Positions 31,886-43,098 of a stretch of 64,000 nt of DNA are shown one piece after another. Position 1 is the stretch's first letter, and the number at the start of each line of letters is the position of its first letter. The stretch lies in NCBI GenBank assembly GCA_963678675.1, contig OY783194.1:14440334-14504333 (forward strand), written 5' to 3'. Source of the DNA: Xiphydria camelus (taxonomy: Eukaryota > Arthropoda > Insecta > Hymenoptera > Xiphydriidae). The notes beneath the pieces were generated by a model that searched no databases, was not told the origin of the DNA, and was given only the letters and a program-made list of their open reading frames with translations. The position numbers and the translations under genes are program-made.

Positions 31886-33593
31886 TGGGATCTGACATGG
31901 GGGAGGAGCTTAGTTCGAAAACTCCAATATGGCCGGAATGAGTATACTACCGACACAGAGTCTTATGGGAGTGAAGTCATTATTTATTGTTTTGGCACGC
32001 GCAGGGCTCCGTGAATCCTTTCCAACTTTCACTAGACTCGCGGGAGGACATGAGCAACCTTTACCCTCCGTTATCGTCCAGGTTTGACCTCCCATAAATA
32101 TAAATTCAGCCTTCGAGACGCGTATATGTCTGTCCCTGGACGGGCGCATCACGGAACGTCGACGTAGGTATCTGCGCGCAACCCCGGAGTCTTTTTCACG
32201 TTTTTACTCTTCCACTTTCTCGAAACTTTCTTCTCACATCGTGAAATGGAAAAAACCCGCCCTTGTGCCGAAGCATACGGCATTCCTTGCGAGCCGTTTC
32301 CCGGCAGTCGTGAAAAATTCGTTATCGTGTTCGTATCTCCTGCTCCTCACTTGCGCAAGCATCGCACTCATTCTAAGTGTTCCCGGACATTTACGAATGG
32401 CTTTAACTATGAACGCGATTTGCTCTTGGGCAGGTACAAACCCTGCTCAAAGAAATTTTATCGAAGGTGAAAGAGTGTTACGCGCTGGCTATATTTTAAA
32501 ATGTGGTGTTGATCAGGAGAGACTGGGTTCTGCTAACGGTCTTCCATTTATATAAGTATGTGTATTAAAACCTCTGACATCAGAGGACATGTGCACAACA
32601 TTGTAGGCGAAATTAAAGATGGGACTATCAAAAGTGTTGTGTGTTCCTGTACAGCGGGCCAAGGAGAAAAAAATTGCACGAGGGAACAGCATTTTTTTTT
32701 AGATGTCTTATTTTGCACTCTACATCTACAACAAATCAATAAAATTGATAATGCTATGTAACAAATTATTTCGAAACTGACATTTTTTGTCGTATAAAAT
32801 ATCCGCAAAAATACAGCTTAACGCTGTAAAAAGTTGATGATATTCTAACATACCTGGCAGTATATAATCCGTTTTTTTTTAATGTAATGAACATACTCGC
32901 ATACTGTTCGAAGTACGAACCATTTTTAGGGCATTTTTCCACGCTTTTAACCGATCAACTTTTTCCAAATTTCCGAACAAATTTTCCTTATACACACATT
33001 CTTTGCCCGCACGTGGTAAACGGTGAAAACGAACGTCTGGATTTTTCTTCCAGTTACGTTACTCTTACAGCCATTCACGTAACAATAAACTTTACTGTTG
33101 GATTTGCCATGTGGCGAAAATCTTACACCTTCCATTTCTCTGTTCGCTCCGAGGTTTTTGAACGTACTGGATGCTCTTCGACTAGGAGCTTGTTGTATGA
33201 CTTTTTTAGTTTTCTCTTACGACCGGGGGTGGGGGTGCTAACTACGCAACGCGAAGAAATTTCCAGGAAAATGCGGAAGGCAGGATTAAGTGTTGTAAAT
33301 CCCGAGGAAACTCTAGTGCTCGGTTCCTATGTCCCGGCCGACGTACATTTACACGGGACCCTGTGGCATTGAGGAACTTTCCCGGATCTAATTTATGACT
33401 CAAAGGGTCCCAAGGAGTGTCGAATTTTTCCCTCGCACCGGTCTAGGGCCCAAATGCGAGAAGCATTTGGGCGAATACGCGACATACATACATTAATCCA
33501 ATGCCAGTCACTCGCTAACCCACTAAACGGTATACTATAGGAATAGTTTTACTTCTCGCCACCAGACGGCGTATCGAGACATGTCAGATCCCA
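31886..33593 (+). mobile_element. 1708-bp element with 14-bp TIRs nested in the 5' LTR
   Basis: The termini are TGGGATCTGACATG and its exact complement. The intact 3' LTR reads CGACTATAGCC at this point, so the insertion duplicated AT (or nothing, if the ends are one base longer). Inside are a SWIM-like coding fragment (32470-32761), short unassigned frames and a hairpin near 33450-33472 (CCAAATGC/GCATTTGG). No DDE transposase is visible. The superfamily is not recognised. Confidence 0.85.
32470..32761 (+). pseudogene. SWIM zinc-finger-like fragment
   Basis: Two overlapping frames read RVLRAGYILKCGVDQERLGS and then IVGEIKDGTIKSVVCSCTAG followed by QGEK, the front half of a SWIM finger (C-x-C...C-x-H). 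The second half is shifted: a C and an H follow, but not as CKH. SWIM fingers occur in several transposon-linked proteins. The fragment is degenerate and its parent protein cannot be named from this. Confidence 0.5.
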
Positions 33594-33864
33594 ATAGCCA
33601 ACAATACCCGAGCATCGGGCGAGATCGACGGTTCCCGAGCGGAGCCGAACAGAGACGGTGGCGCCGCCCTTCGCGTGCGAAGATGATCGAGGAAGCAGCG
33701 GCGAGCGTTAGTCATACTCCGTACTTAGAAGGAAACGGATTCTTCTTTCTAAGCTTACGTAACCGAAATATATTCAATAGTTTCTCCGGCAGAAAAGAGT
33801 ATCGCTTCATTTCATTCCTATCTCTCCATCACTTCTCCAAACGGATCCTGCAACTGCCTCAACA

Positions 33865-33878
33865 GGTTATGGGCCCAG
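33865..33878 (+). promoter_or_regulatory. Primer binding site (initiator tRNA-Met anticodon arm)
   Basis: GGTTATGGGCCCAG begins directly after the 5' LTR. It is complementary to the anticodon arm of insect initiator tRNA-Met (CTGGGCCCATAACC, from memory), the half-tRNA priming mode known for Drosophila copia, rather than the usual 3' CCA end. Confidence 0.85.
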
Positions 33879-33959
33879 GATACGAGCCGGCGAAGCTCTC
33901 ATCGTTTGGAAAAGTGACTCGCGAGTGTGTGAGACAGGTGGTCGGAGAGAAGGAAAACG

Positions 33960-34460
33960 TGGCGCGTCGAAACGTCGGCAGTAATCGGCGTATATCTCGG
34001 GCATCGCGCCTCCGCGGCAGAGAATTAGTGCTTCGGGAATTCTCGGGGGTGGAGTACACCTAGCACGTGCAATATTTTCGGGTTTCGCCGAGTATTTTCG
34101 TGTGCGGCACGCGGGACGTGGTGCTGCTCAGCGGTTAAGTACGGCGTGGTCGAAGGGCGGCCATTACGCGTGGACACGAACGTTGCTGGAGCAAGCAGGA
34201 ACGGGACGTATCTCGGGCATCGAGCAACCGCGGCGAGGAATTATTGCAGGAATAATTCACGAGACGTTGGTCACGACTCGCGCGACGAATATTTTCGGGT
34301 TTCTCGGACATTTTCGTCGGTGAAACGCGGTGTGCGGTGCGAGCCGGGTGGACACGTGTGGCACGGGAAACCGGGTGGATCTCGGGCATCGAGTTGCTGT
34401 GGGGAGCGTGTCTCGTGGAAACGAGCCTCGCAGTCAGTGTGGAGCGATAAGGGAGAAATA
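33960..34460 (+). repeat. Degenerate repeats in the copia leader
   Basis: The word ATCTCGGGCATCG occurs at about 33993, 34209 and 34379, and ATTTTCGGGTTTC at about 34074 and 34293, giving two to three diverged units of roughly 170-215 bp between the primer site and gag. Reading frames here are not gag. It could be packaging or leader structure; function unknown. Confidence 0.6.
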
Positions 34461-34726
34461 TTTTTTGGTTTTGTGAGCGTGAGCACGTGTGGCGCGCAAC
34501 GCGGACCGGTCAGACGCGAGAGGCGTGCGACGCGGGCGAGGCGGCCATTACACAACGTGGGCTCACAGAGTGTGCCAGGACTTGGAGACAATATATGACC
34601 GTATCGCAGCGATCGGGCGGATAGGAGTAGAGAGAGCCAGCGAAACGTGTGTCAAGAGGACTGCGGACTCGCTCGGTGCGGATATTTTTCGTGTGTCCCC
34701 GGTTTATATAGAAGTGGACATTCGAG

Positions 34727-36235
34727 ATGCCGGACGACGGGCTCGTGCGTGCGGTAAAACGGTTCGACGGGACAAATTTCCAAGCTTGGAAGTTCCAAAT
34801 ACAGGCGGTGCTGATAGCCAAAGACATTTTCGACGTCGTCGACGGAACGAGGGAGAAGCCAGCAAGTGCGGGAGGAGCAAATGCTGCGCTCATGAAGGCG
34901 TGGATTCGAGACAACGCGAAGGCCACTGCAGTGATCGCGTCGACGATGGAAGCGGATCAAGTGACAAGCGTCATTGTGTGCAGTTCAGCAAAGGAAATGT
35001 GGGAGAAGCTGTGCACGAGCAAAGGTCCGCGTCGAACGTGGGGTCGTTGGCCCAGCGGTTTTACTCGCACAGGATGTCGTCCACGGACTCCGTGGTTCAA
35101 CACGTGTCAACGATTCAGAACATGGCAAGACAGCTAGTTGATCTCGGTGAGACGATACCGGACACGGCTGTCATCGCGAAGATTTTGTCAAGTCTGACGC
35201 CGAAATGCAGCGTGCTCAAGACCGCGTGGGACAGCGTGGAACCGTCGCGACAGACCGTGACGTACCTACTCGAGCGCCTGATTCGCGAGGAATGCAACCT
35301 GGCCGAAGACGGCGAGGGCAACAGTGCGTTAAGCGTCATAAAGAAGAAAAAAGGCATTGAAACAAAACAAAATGGATCCAAGGACGACGGAAAGAAAAAG
35401 AAAAAGAAGAAGAAATCCAAGAAGGACATCGAGTGCTACCGGTGTCAGCAGCTGGGGCATTACGCCAGCGAGTGCAGCCAGAAGAAGAAAGAGGCCAAGA
35501 AAGAGAGTGACAGGGGACATGCGAGCAACAACTGCGCGTTCGTTGTCGACACATATGCCGCCAATTACACTAGTGAGTTGAACGGGTGTAACGTCGCAGA
35601 GCAACCAACGAGGGAGCAGAAAGACCATTTACTCAGTCTTCGCAAAAACGACGTGTGGATTTTGGACAGTGGAGCGTCGGAGCATATCACGTCTCGACGA
35701 GACTGGCTAGTGAATCTACGTGCGGTGAAAGGAGAGAGTGTCTTTCTAGGCGACGACGGCGAGTGTCAAGTGGTCGGCATCGGGGATGTGCATGTTGAGA
35801 AGCTCGTAAACGGTGCGTGGACGTCAGGATCGATAGAAAACGTGCTGCTTATTCCACGAGTCACGAGAAGTCTCTTCTCGGTCGGTGCATGCACGTCAAA
35901 AGGATTTCGCGTAGGTGTCGGAGGGAACACAGTGGAAGTTTCGCGCAACGGTGACACGGTAGCCACAGGTGTGAAGCAGACGAACAGTCTGTACCGGATG
36001 TTCTTCCGAGTACCGAAAACACGGCAGGAGACGAACGTCGCGTCGACTGATCTCAGGATCTGGCACGAGAGACTGGGACATATTCACAAGCGTGCGATCA
36101 CAGAGCTTGTCAAAAAGGGGGCAGTGAGTGGGGTCAATGTCAAGGATGTGGAAAAGTTTTTCTGTGAAGCGTGCCAGCTTGGGAAACAACACAAGCTGCC
36201 GTTCAAGAAGGAAACTGTAAAGAGTACATTCACAG
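34727..36235 (+). pseudogene. Copia gag, protease and integrase N-terminus (frameshifted)
   Basis: Gag most likely starts at ATG 34727 (MPDDGLVRAVKRFDGTNFQA, the usual copia capsid start). A shift at about 35012-35025 (after KLCT) moves the frame to the one that reads SASNVGSLAQRFYSHRM. A Lys-rich run is followed by the zinc knuckle C-x2-C-x4-H-x4-C at 35434-35475. The protease active site WILDSGAS is at 35655-35680 and the integrase zinc module H-x3-H...C-x2-C (HERLGHIH...CEACQLGK) at about 36060-36190. A second shift near 36210-36235 ends the frame in TAG at 36253-36255. The longer open frame starting at 34489 is leader, not protein. Confidence 0.88.
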
Positions 36236-38870
36236 CGACGTGTGTGGTCCGGTAGCGACGGCGTCAGTGAAAGGTACGAAATATTACGTGCTATTCAAGG
36301 ACGATGCCACCGGGTTCCGAGTTGTTTATTTCATGCGACACAAGGCGGACGTCTATGAGCGATTCGTCGAGTTCGAGAGAATGGTGAACAACAGGTTCGG
36401 GCGAGCAATGCAGGTGTTGCGCACGGACAACGGGACGGAATATCGGAACACACAGATGCTGGAATATTTAAAGGCAAAAGGCATCACTCTCGAGACGACC
36501 GCACCTTACACGCCCGAACAAAATGGGAAGTCGGAACGCGACAACAGGACCATCGTGGAGATGGCACGGACCATGCTGAAGGCGAAGAAGCTGCCGGATT
36601 ATCTATGGGCGGAAGCAACTGCAACGGCGGTGCATCTGCTGAACAGGACGGGGATCTCCAGAGTGGGCGGAAGCCGCACACCGTACAAACTTTGGACAGG
36701 CAAGGTACCGGATCTGAGACACGTGAGAGTTTTCGGATCGGCCGCGTACATGCATACTCCGAAGCCAAAGACCACAAAGTTCGACGCACGAGCCAAAAAG
36801 TGCATACTGGTGGGGTACGAGAACGAGTCGACGAATTACCGGCTCTTCGATCCTGCCACGAGAACCGTCACTGTATCGAGGAACGTGACGTTTCACGAGT
36901 CGTCTGATGGTGATAGCACAGAAGGAGCCAAAGAAGAAGGGGAGTTTCTGAACCTGGTGGACGAAGACGAACAGGGAGGAGAGGAAGAAGCTGCAGTGAA
37001 CGAGGAGGAGGACAAGGCCGATGTCAAGGCACCGGAGGTACCTGAAGACAGGAACGAAGAGGATAATATCCGGGCTGGCGGCTCGTCAAAGAGGACTTCT
37101 CGTGCGCTTCGGAATCGCGCGCTGCTGCACCCTCCGCAACGATTCGAAATAAACATTGCCGAGTTTGCAGTTCCCGATACGTTTGATGAAGCAGCCAAAA
37201 GCACAGAAGCCGAGCAGTGGATTGAGGCGATTGAGGACGAGCTGGAAGCCCACAAACAGAACGGAACGTGGGAGCTGGTTCCGAGAAAACCGGGAGAGCG
37301 GCTGATCGACTCAAAGTGGGTTTTCAAGGTGTTGAGAGACACAGACGGAAGCGTGCTCCGGTTCAAAGCGCGGTTGTGCGCTAGGGGTTTCCAACAACGA
37401 GAAGGGCTGGATTACGTCGAAACATTTTCACCGGTCGTACGATACGACTCGATCCGAGTGCTGCTGGCAGTCATAACGGAAGAAGACCTCGAGACGGCGC
37501 AGTTCGACGTGCGCACTGCTTTTCTACATGGAGAGCTGGACGAGGACATCCGGATTGAGGTGCCCACGGGACTGAAGATCAACGCGGAAGAAGGAGGAAA
37601 GAGTGCGACCGTCTGCAGACTGCGGAAGGCCCTGTACGGTCTCAAGCAGGCCCCCAGGTGTTGGAACGTAAAGTTTGTACAGTTCCTAAAGAAACTAAAT
37701 TTAGTAGAAACAGACGCTGACAAGTGTGTGTTCAGCGGAGTGTGTGACGGATTTAAAATCTATCTGGCGTTATTCGTAGACGACGGGCTGATCGCGGCTG
37801 AGTCAGCGAGCGCGGTAGAAAAGGTATTAGACGAGTTGAGTAGAGCGTTCGAAATAACGGTTGGCGATTGTAGCTATTTCGTGGGAATACAGGTCGATCG
37901 AGATCGCGAACGGAAGTCAATGTTCATTCATCAGACCGCGTATTCTAAGAAAATAATCGATAGATTCAAAATGACGAACGCGAAAGGACTGTCTGTACCG
38001 GCGGACCCTCACACAGTATTGTATCCCGCCGAATACAGGGAACGAGAAACGAATGTACCATATCAGGAAGCGGTAGGCTCGTTGATGTTCCTGGCAACGG
38101 TCACCAGACCAGATATCGCTTATGCGGTAAATCAAGTTAGCAAATTTCTCGCGAATCACGATGAGAAACACTGGCGCGCAGTGAAACGTATTTTCTCATA
38201 CGTCGCGGGGACAATAGATAAAAGAATCGAGTATCGAGCGGGGAAAGCAGAAGTCTCGTTAATCGGATTCTTGGACGCGGATTTTGCTAGCGACGTAGAG
38301 ACGCGAAGATCTACGACGGGGTACGCGTTCTGTATTGCAAACGGTGTAGTAACATGGTCGTCTCAACGACAGAAGCTTGTCTCGCTGAGCACCACCGAAT
38401 CGGAATATATCGCAGCTTCGACTGCAACGAAAGAAGCAATCTGGCTGCGTAAATTGTTAAACGACATTGGAGTTAAGTGCGACAAACCCAGTGTTCTGTG
38501 GGTCGACAATCAAAGCGCGATCCGTCTTGTTAGAAATCCGGAGTTTCACAAGCGGACGAAACACATAGACGTTAAGTTTCATCACATTCGAGAAAAGGTT
38601 AGTAGTAAAGAGATTGACGTCATGTACATTCCCACAGAATCCCAACTGGCCGACGTGTTCACGAAGGCACTCCCTAGAGATCGTTTCATGTCATTGTATA
38701 ATAAACTTGGCATGCGCGCTAAACGTTCCGACGGCGGAAGTGTTGAGGATAAGTCGTCACATTTAGGCGAATCGACTATAGCCAACAATACCCGAGCTTC
38801 GGGCGAGATCGACGGTTCCCGAGCGGAGCCGAACAGAGACGGTGGCGCCGCTCTTCGCGTGCGAAGATGA
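36215..38870 (+). pseudogene. Copia integrase core, reverse transcriptase and RNase H
   Basis: After the second shift the frame is open for about 880 codons. Integrase core: IHSDVCGP, RTDNGTEY and YTPEQNGKSERDNRT (D-D-E). Acidic linker. RT: SKWVFKVLRD, FKARLCARGFQQREG, FDVRTAFLHGEL, YGLKQAPRCWN and catalytic FVDDG at 37773-37787. RNase H: FLDADFASD, STTESEYIAA, LWVDNQSAI, KHIDVKFHHIRE and ADVFTKALPRDRF. All catalytic acids appear intact. The frame does not stop at the end of RNase H but runs about 130 bases into the 3' LTR, ending TGA at 38868-38870. Confidence 0.92.
38731..38740 (+). other. Polypurine tract before the 3' LTR
   Basis: ACGGCGGAAG abuts the TG of the 3' LTR. It is short and interrupted by a C, so it is a weak polypurine tract, but it is the only candidate and is in the expected place. 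Confidence 0.55.
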
Positions 38871-39048
38871 TCGAGGAAGCAGCGGCGAGCGTTAGTCATA
38901 CTCCGTACTTAGAAGGAAATGGATTCTTCCTTCTAAGCTTACGTAACCGAAATATATTCAATAGTTTCTCCGGCAGAAAAGAGTATCGCTTCATTTCATT
39001 CCTATCTCTCCATCACTTCTCCAAACGGATCCTGCAACTGCCTCAACA
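38741..39048 (+). repeat. 3' LTR of the copia element
   Basis: 308 bp, starts TGTTGAGGATAAG and ends CTCAACA. It is uninterrupted and so gives the empty site for the element nested in the 5' LTR. About four base differences from the 5' copy. Confidence 0.95.
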
Positions 39049-39227
39049 GTAACCATAACCCCAAAGATTGTAGCTCAGACCACAGTCTCAAAGGCTTATG
39101 ACATTCATTTATCACGCTTCCATGCCCGATGAACGCTAGCAGTGGGGAATTTGTAAAATTTAATTTGTCCACTAGACGGTTTTTCATGATTCCCGGCACT
39201 TTGACAATTTTTAATGCAACACGTGAT

Positions 39228-39452
39228 ACGATGTACACCCTGGGACACGGAAACTGTCGCTGGTGACTTTTTAAAATGTTATTTTTAAACCTACTAACCA
39301 ATGATTAATAATCTTCATGCCTTCATTAATGAGAGTAGACGCCACCGTAGCTAATGAGGGCATGAGAATTAATTGTTCATTGGTTAGTACGTTTAAAAAT
39401 AACATTTAGAAAAAGCCACCAATGACAGATTCCGTATCCCCGGGTGTACGCA
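39228..39452. mobile_element. Small fold-back MITE
   Basis: Left arm GTACACCCTGGGACACGG...CTGTCGCTGG...AAATAACATTTT-type sequence mirrors the right arm, which ends AATGACAGATTCCG and CCCCGGGTGTAC. AT-rich loop near 39310-39360. No coding sequence. The stretch 39054-39227 holds nothing I can name. Confidence 0.68.
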
Positions 39453-40282
39453 TACTGATATTAATTATTTTTCCAAATAATTAATACTTCAATAATTGAA
39501 AATTTCTCCCATATGAACACTTGTAAAATTTTCTCCCATAAATTCTAATTATTGCCATCAGGTGGCGTCGCTTATGTTCTGAAATATGGGGTATTGAAGA
39601 TGTAAAAAAATTAATATTCTTGCACATAAAGCTCGAATGGTCGTTCTCAAAATTTTGGAGTTAACTCTTTGCCCTCTCGAGGCCTTTTTCGCACGTGCGA
39701 ATCAGCAACTCGAGATGATTTCGCGAATATCGCGAAAATGTAATGTACACTGTGGAAAGATTGTATAGTAAACTTTGTGTTACTAAGTGTTCATCATACA
39801 AATTTATCCATTAAAATTACTATATACGATTAAAACAGTTATATTTACTACAGATTTGATTCCCTTTGCACTCGAAGACATTTCGCGCGCGCGAACCAGC
39901 AACTCGAGGCGATTTTACCGATATTAGGAAAGCGTTTTCGCGCGGACGAACCTATTCCAAGCGAATGCTAAGCTGAGCCTAACTACGCTGAATAAGAATG
40001 CAGGTCGAGCCTCGTAGTATAGGTACGAGTACACTTCGAGTGGACGCGTCATACTGCCCGAGCGAGAAATCTTATCGCCCGTCGGAAATAAACATATCGA
40101 GTTTATATAAACACGGGAGCCGTGCCGCCCTAGTGGCCCTTTCACACCTTTTCTATTTTCCTCACCGTGTCCATACCCTTCCAGTTAGAATCTTGAAATT
40201 ACCTTCATTAGACAGAGAAAATTGCAATCTACAAAATGACACCAAGATCAGTTCCCCACGCCCACTCAAACGCCCAGGACGG
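39453..40282. other. No gene seen; repeated GCGCGCGAA-type words
   Basis: About 39670-39940 contains two diverged direct copies of a segment with TCAGCAACTCGAG or CCAGCAACTCGAG and CGATATT words. Open frames on both strands near 39924-40375 have no motif. I see no element ends. Confidence 0.4.
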
Positions 40283-41165
40283 CTATTCTGTAATTCCGGG
40301 GAGAGTGAGCGTACCTGGGAAGTGACCGTTCCACGGGTGAGAGCTTCCCTCGCCCATATCATGCCCGACCGTTGAAACGTGTACCTAAACAGCTATTCTC
40401 TAAGTGAGGAGCGGGCGATGTTCACTGAAAAAGCAAGGAGGGTGAAGGAATCACTATTCTGTAACTGCGGAAGCGCTCCCATCGCACGAAAACGGGTGAA
40501 CTTACTTCTACTGGTCAAGACCGTGAGAAGCAGCCTGCTCCCCGGGAGAACGGCGACTCTAGCCTACTATTCTGCGCCAGCGTGCCGCAGTTTACAGTTT
40601 GTTAATTTGCGTGTTCCAACAAACGATACACAGTGGTCCGGCGATCTAAGCAAACGCGATCATGAGTATATTAATGAGTTACATAACTGATTTGTGCGAT
40701 GTAAATTTATGTCTTAGTTATAAAGATATACTGTTAAAATAAAAGACCAAAAATTAACCATATATTTATTCTACTATGATAACGTAAATGGAACATAATA
40801 AAAAAATATATTAAACTGAAACATTCATTATTAAATGATATAAAATAATTCAAAAACATACTTATATATAAGAACTTTTTCCAGAGGTGGTAATAGGAAA
40901 AGTAGTTGGAAAAAATAATTTAACAAAAAGCACATTTCCCTAATGCTTACAATAAAAGTCAAAAGCAGCTTAATAATTAAAAAAGATATAGGTATTATAC
41001 TGGTACCTAGTATTATTCCAAAATATGCATCCTTGAAAACGTACACTTATAAAACGTACCTGAAACCAAGCAAATTGTTTTAAATAGAGAAAACTGATTT
41101 CGTAACAATAAGACTGCGAAACCGTAAAAATTCAATACATTAAAATAGGACAAGAATGGTGACAG
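40283..41165 (-). repeat. Inverted-array unit R1
   Basis: From CAGGACGGCTATTCTGTAA this is the reverse complement of the end of unit F2 (about 49790-50505), sharing the AT-rich block with AATATATTTTTTTATTATG. Compared with R2 it lacks about 820 bp: the break is at GACAAGAATGG|TGACA. It is the first of four alternating units. Confidence 0.8.
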
Positions 41166-41418
41166 TACACTGAGAAAAAAAATTCTTTGGATCAAAGACA
41201 TTTTATTCGGGTTGAAAGAAATATTTCTTTGTATAGCTCCGAAACTATATTTGTTTAGTCCAAAGAAATCTTTCATCGAAAGCAAATATTTCAATGGAAG
41301 ATATATTTCTTTGGTCCGACAGAAACAGTTGTACAAATGAAGGAGCATTTATTTATTTTGAATCTTTGTACTTTCGATTCGAACTGTGATGTTATTTGGC
41401 AAAAGAAGTGCGCTTTTG

Positions 41419-42426
41419 AAGCAAAAAAATATGTCTTTGGCATAACAGAATATTTCTTACTAACTGAGATATCTATATTTGCCTCGAAAAAAGTTGTATT
41501 CAAAACAATTACTCGCGTCTTTCGCGGCAAGAAATAGGTCATCTAGTCAAAGAAATATGTCTTTGGCGTAACAGAATATTTCTTCCTAACTGAGATATCT
41601 ATATTTGCCTCGAAAAAAGTTGTATTCAAGACAATTACTCGCGTCTTTCGTGGCAAGAAATAGGTCATCTAGTCAAAGAAATATGTCTTTGGCGTAACAG
41701 AATATTTCTTCCTAACTGAGATATCTATATTTGCCTCGAAAAAAGTTGTATTCAAGACAATTACTTGCATCTTTCGCGGCAAGAAATAGGTCATCTAGTC
41801 AAAGAAATATGTCTTTGGCGTAACAGAATATTTCTTCCTAACTGAGAAATCTATATTTGCCTCGAAAAAAGTTGTATTCAAGACAATTACTCGCGTCTTT
41901 CGCAGCAAGAAATAGGTCATCTAGTCAAAGAAATATGTCATCGGCGTAACAGAATATTTCTTCCTAACTGAGATATTTATATTTGCCTCGAAAAAAGTTG
42001 TATTCAAGACAATTACTCGCGTCTTTCGCGGCAAGAAATGGGTCATCCAGTCAAAGAAATATGTCTTCGGCGTAACAGAATATTTCTTCCCAACTGAGAT
42101 ATTTATATTTGCCTCGAAAAAAGTTGTATTCCAGACAATTACCCGCGTCTTTCGCGGCAAGAAATGGGTCATCCAGTCAAAGAAATATGTCTTCGGCGTA
42201 ACAGAATATTTCTTCCCAACTGAGATATTTATATTTGCCTCGAAAAAAGTTGTATTCCAGACAATTACTCGCGTCTTTCGCGGCAAGAAATAGGTCATCT
42301 AGTCAAAGAAATATGTCTTCGGCGTAACAGAATATTTCTTCCCAACTGAGAAATCTATATTTGCCTCGAAAAAAGTTATATTCAAGACAATTACTCGCGT
42401 CTTTCGCGGCAAGAAATAGGTCATCT
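41419..42426 (+). repeat. Tandem array, eight 126-bp units
   Basis: AGTCAAAGAAATATGTC recurs at 41545, 41671, 41797, 41923, 42049, 42175 and 42301, exactly 126 bp apart; the first unit (41419) is diverged and the array ends at 42427. 126 is a multiple of three, so frames stay open through it, producing repeat-derived open frames such as 41921-42298 on the minus strand. These are not genes. Confidence 0.93.
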
Positions 42427-43098
42427 AGTCAATGACACGATAATTTAAAGTGGAGAACTAGTTCTTCTAGTTGAAGATAAAATCAAATAAAATTGTCATT
42501 GATCAGATGAACGCTTTATTTTGAAGAAAGAGCTAGATATTTGAATGGAAGTAAAACGCAATTTACTGTATGAAATATTTCTTTCTGATGAAGAAGTAAT
42601 TCATTGCCACAATTAATGTTCTAGTACATTACAAGAAACATTTCTTTCAACCGACAGAGTTGTTATTTTCTTCGAATACTCGCGTTGTTTCATCAACAAA
42701 TAGAATTGTAAGGACAATGAAGTAAGTCTTTTATGCCATGGAAATATTTATTGCCTCAAAAGAATAGGTTATGGAGTTCATGATCACTTTCTTGAAACAA
42801 ATTGCTCAATTCATCGAATGTATACTTACCTTCTTTTGGTCGAAACTTTCCGTATTCTCATTTAAAGAACTCTTTTATTCAATGTAAATACTGTTTATAA
42901 TTCAAAAAATTACACATTTCTTTCAATGAAAACATTTCTTTTTGCTGCATCCGGGTGAAAAAATTGTATAAAATCGTCTGTATACAAAATTGGACGCATA
43001 AAATGAGTTTATAATTTAATTTGTTTTCATAACATTTTCAACAATTTCAATAAAAAACAAATGAATTTATATGATCATTTTACATATCCCAATTCCAT

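Larger units (their letters stand above)
31847..33864 (+). repeat. 5' LTR of the copia element, split by a nested insertion
   Basis: It starts TGTTGAGGATAAG and ends CTCAACA. Bases 31847-31885 and 33596-33864 together match the 308-bp 3' LTR. The interior 31886-33593 is a foreign element flanked by AT (31884-31885 and 33594-33595). Confidence 0.93.
31842..39053 (+). mobile_element. Ty1/copia LTR retrotransposon with 5-bp target duplication
   Basis: The element spans 31847-39048 and is flanked by GTAAC at 31842-31846 and 39049-39053. Its LTRs are 308 bp, TG...CA, with about four differences between them outside the nested insertion, so it is young. Without the nested 1708-bp element it is about 5.49 kb. 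Order: 5' LTR, primer site, repeat-bearing leader, gag-protease-integrase-RT-RNase H, short polypurine tract, 3' LTR. That protein order (integrase before RT) is diagnostic of Ty1/copia. Two frameshifts make it non-autonomous as assembled. Confidence 0.95.

Noticed and set aside
32947..33135. THAP-like start (VYCYVNGCKSN) on the minus strand
   Set aside because: Only a C-x4-C is visible, no AVPTIF-like or C-x2-H completion, and the SWIM-like fragment of the same element is on the other strand.
34489..34726. Upstream extension of the long frame that covers copia gag
   Set aside because: It lies in the repeat-bearing leader, is in a different frame from the gag start at 34727, and has no gag similarity. 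Only the part after the frameshift near 35020 is coding.
35115..35628. Minus-strand Phe/Leu-rich frames opposite copia gag
   Set aside because: They are antisense shadows of the Lys-rich gag and zinc-knuckle coding region.
41337..42298. Open frames with repeated NTTFFEA-type peptides
   Set aside because: They are translations of the 126-bp tandem repeat, whose length is divisible by three.
41419..42426. Regular repeats as a CRISPR array
   Set aside because: Units are contiguous 126-bp tandem copies without unique spacers, in a eukaryotic sequence.
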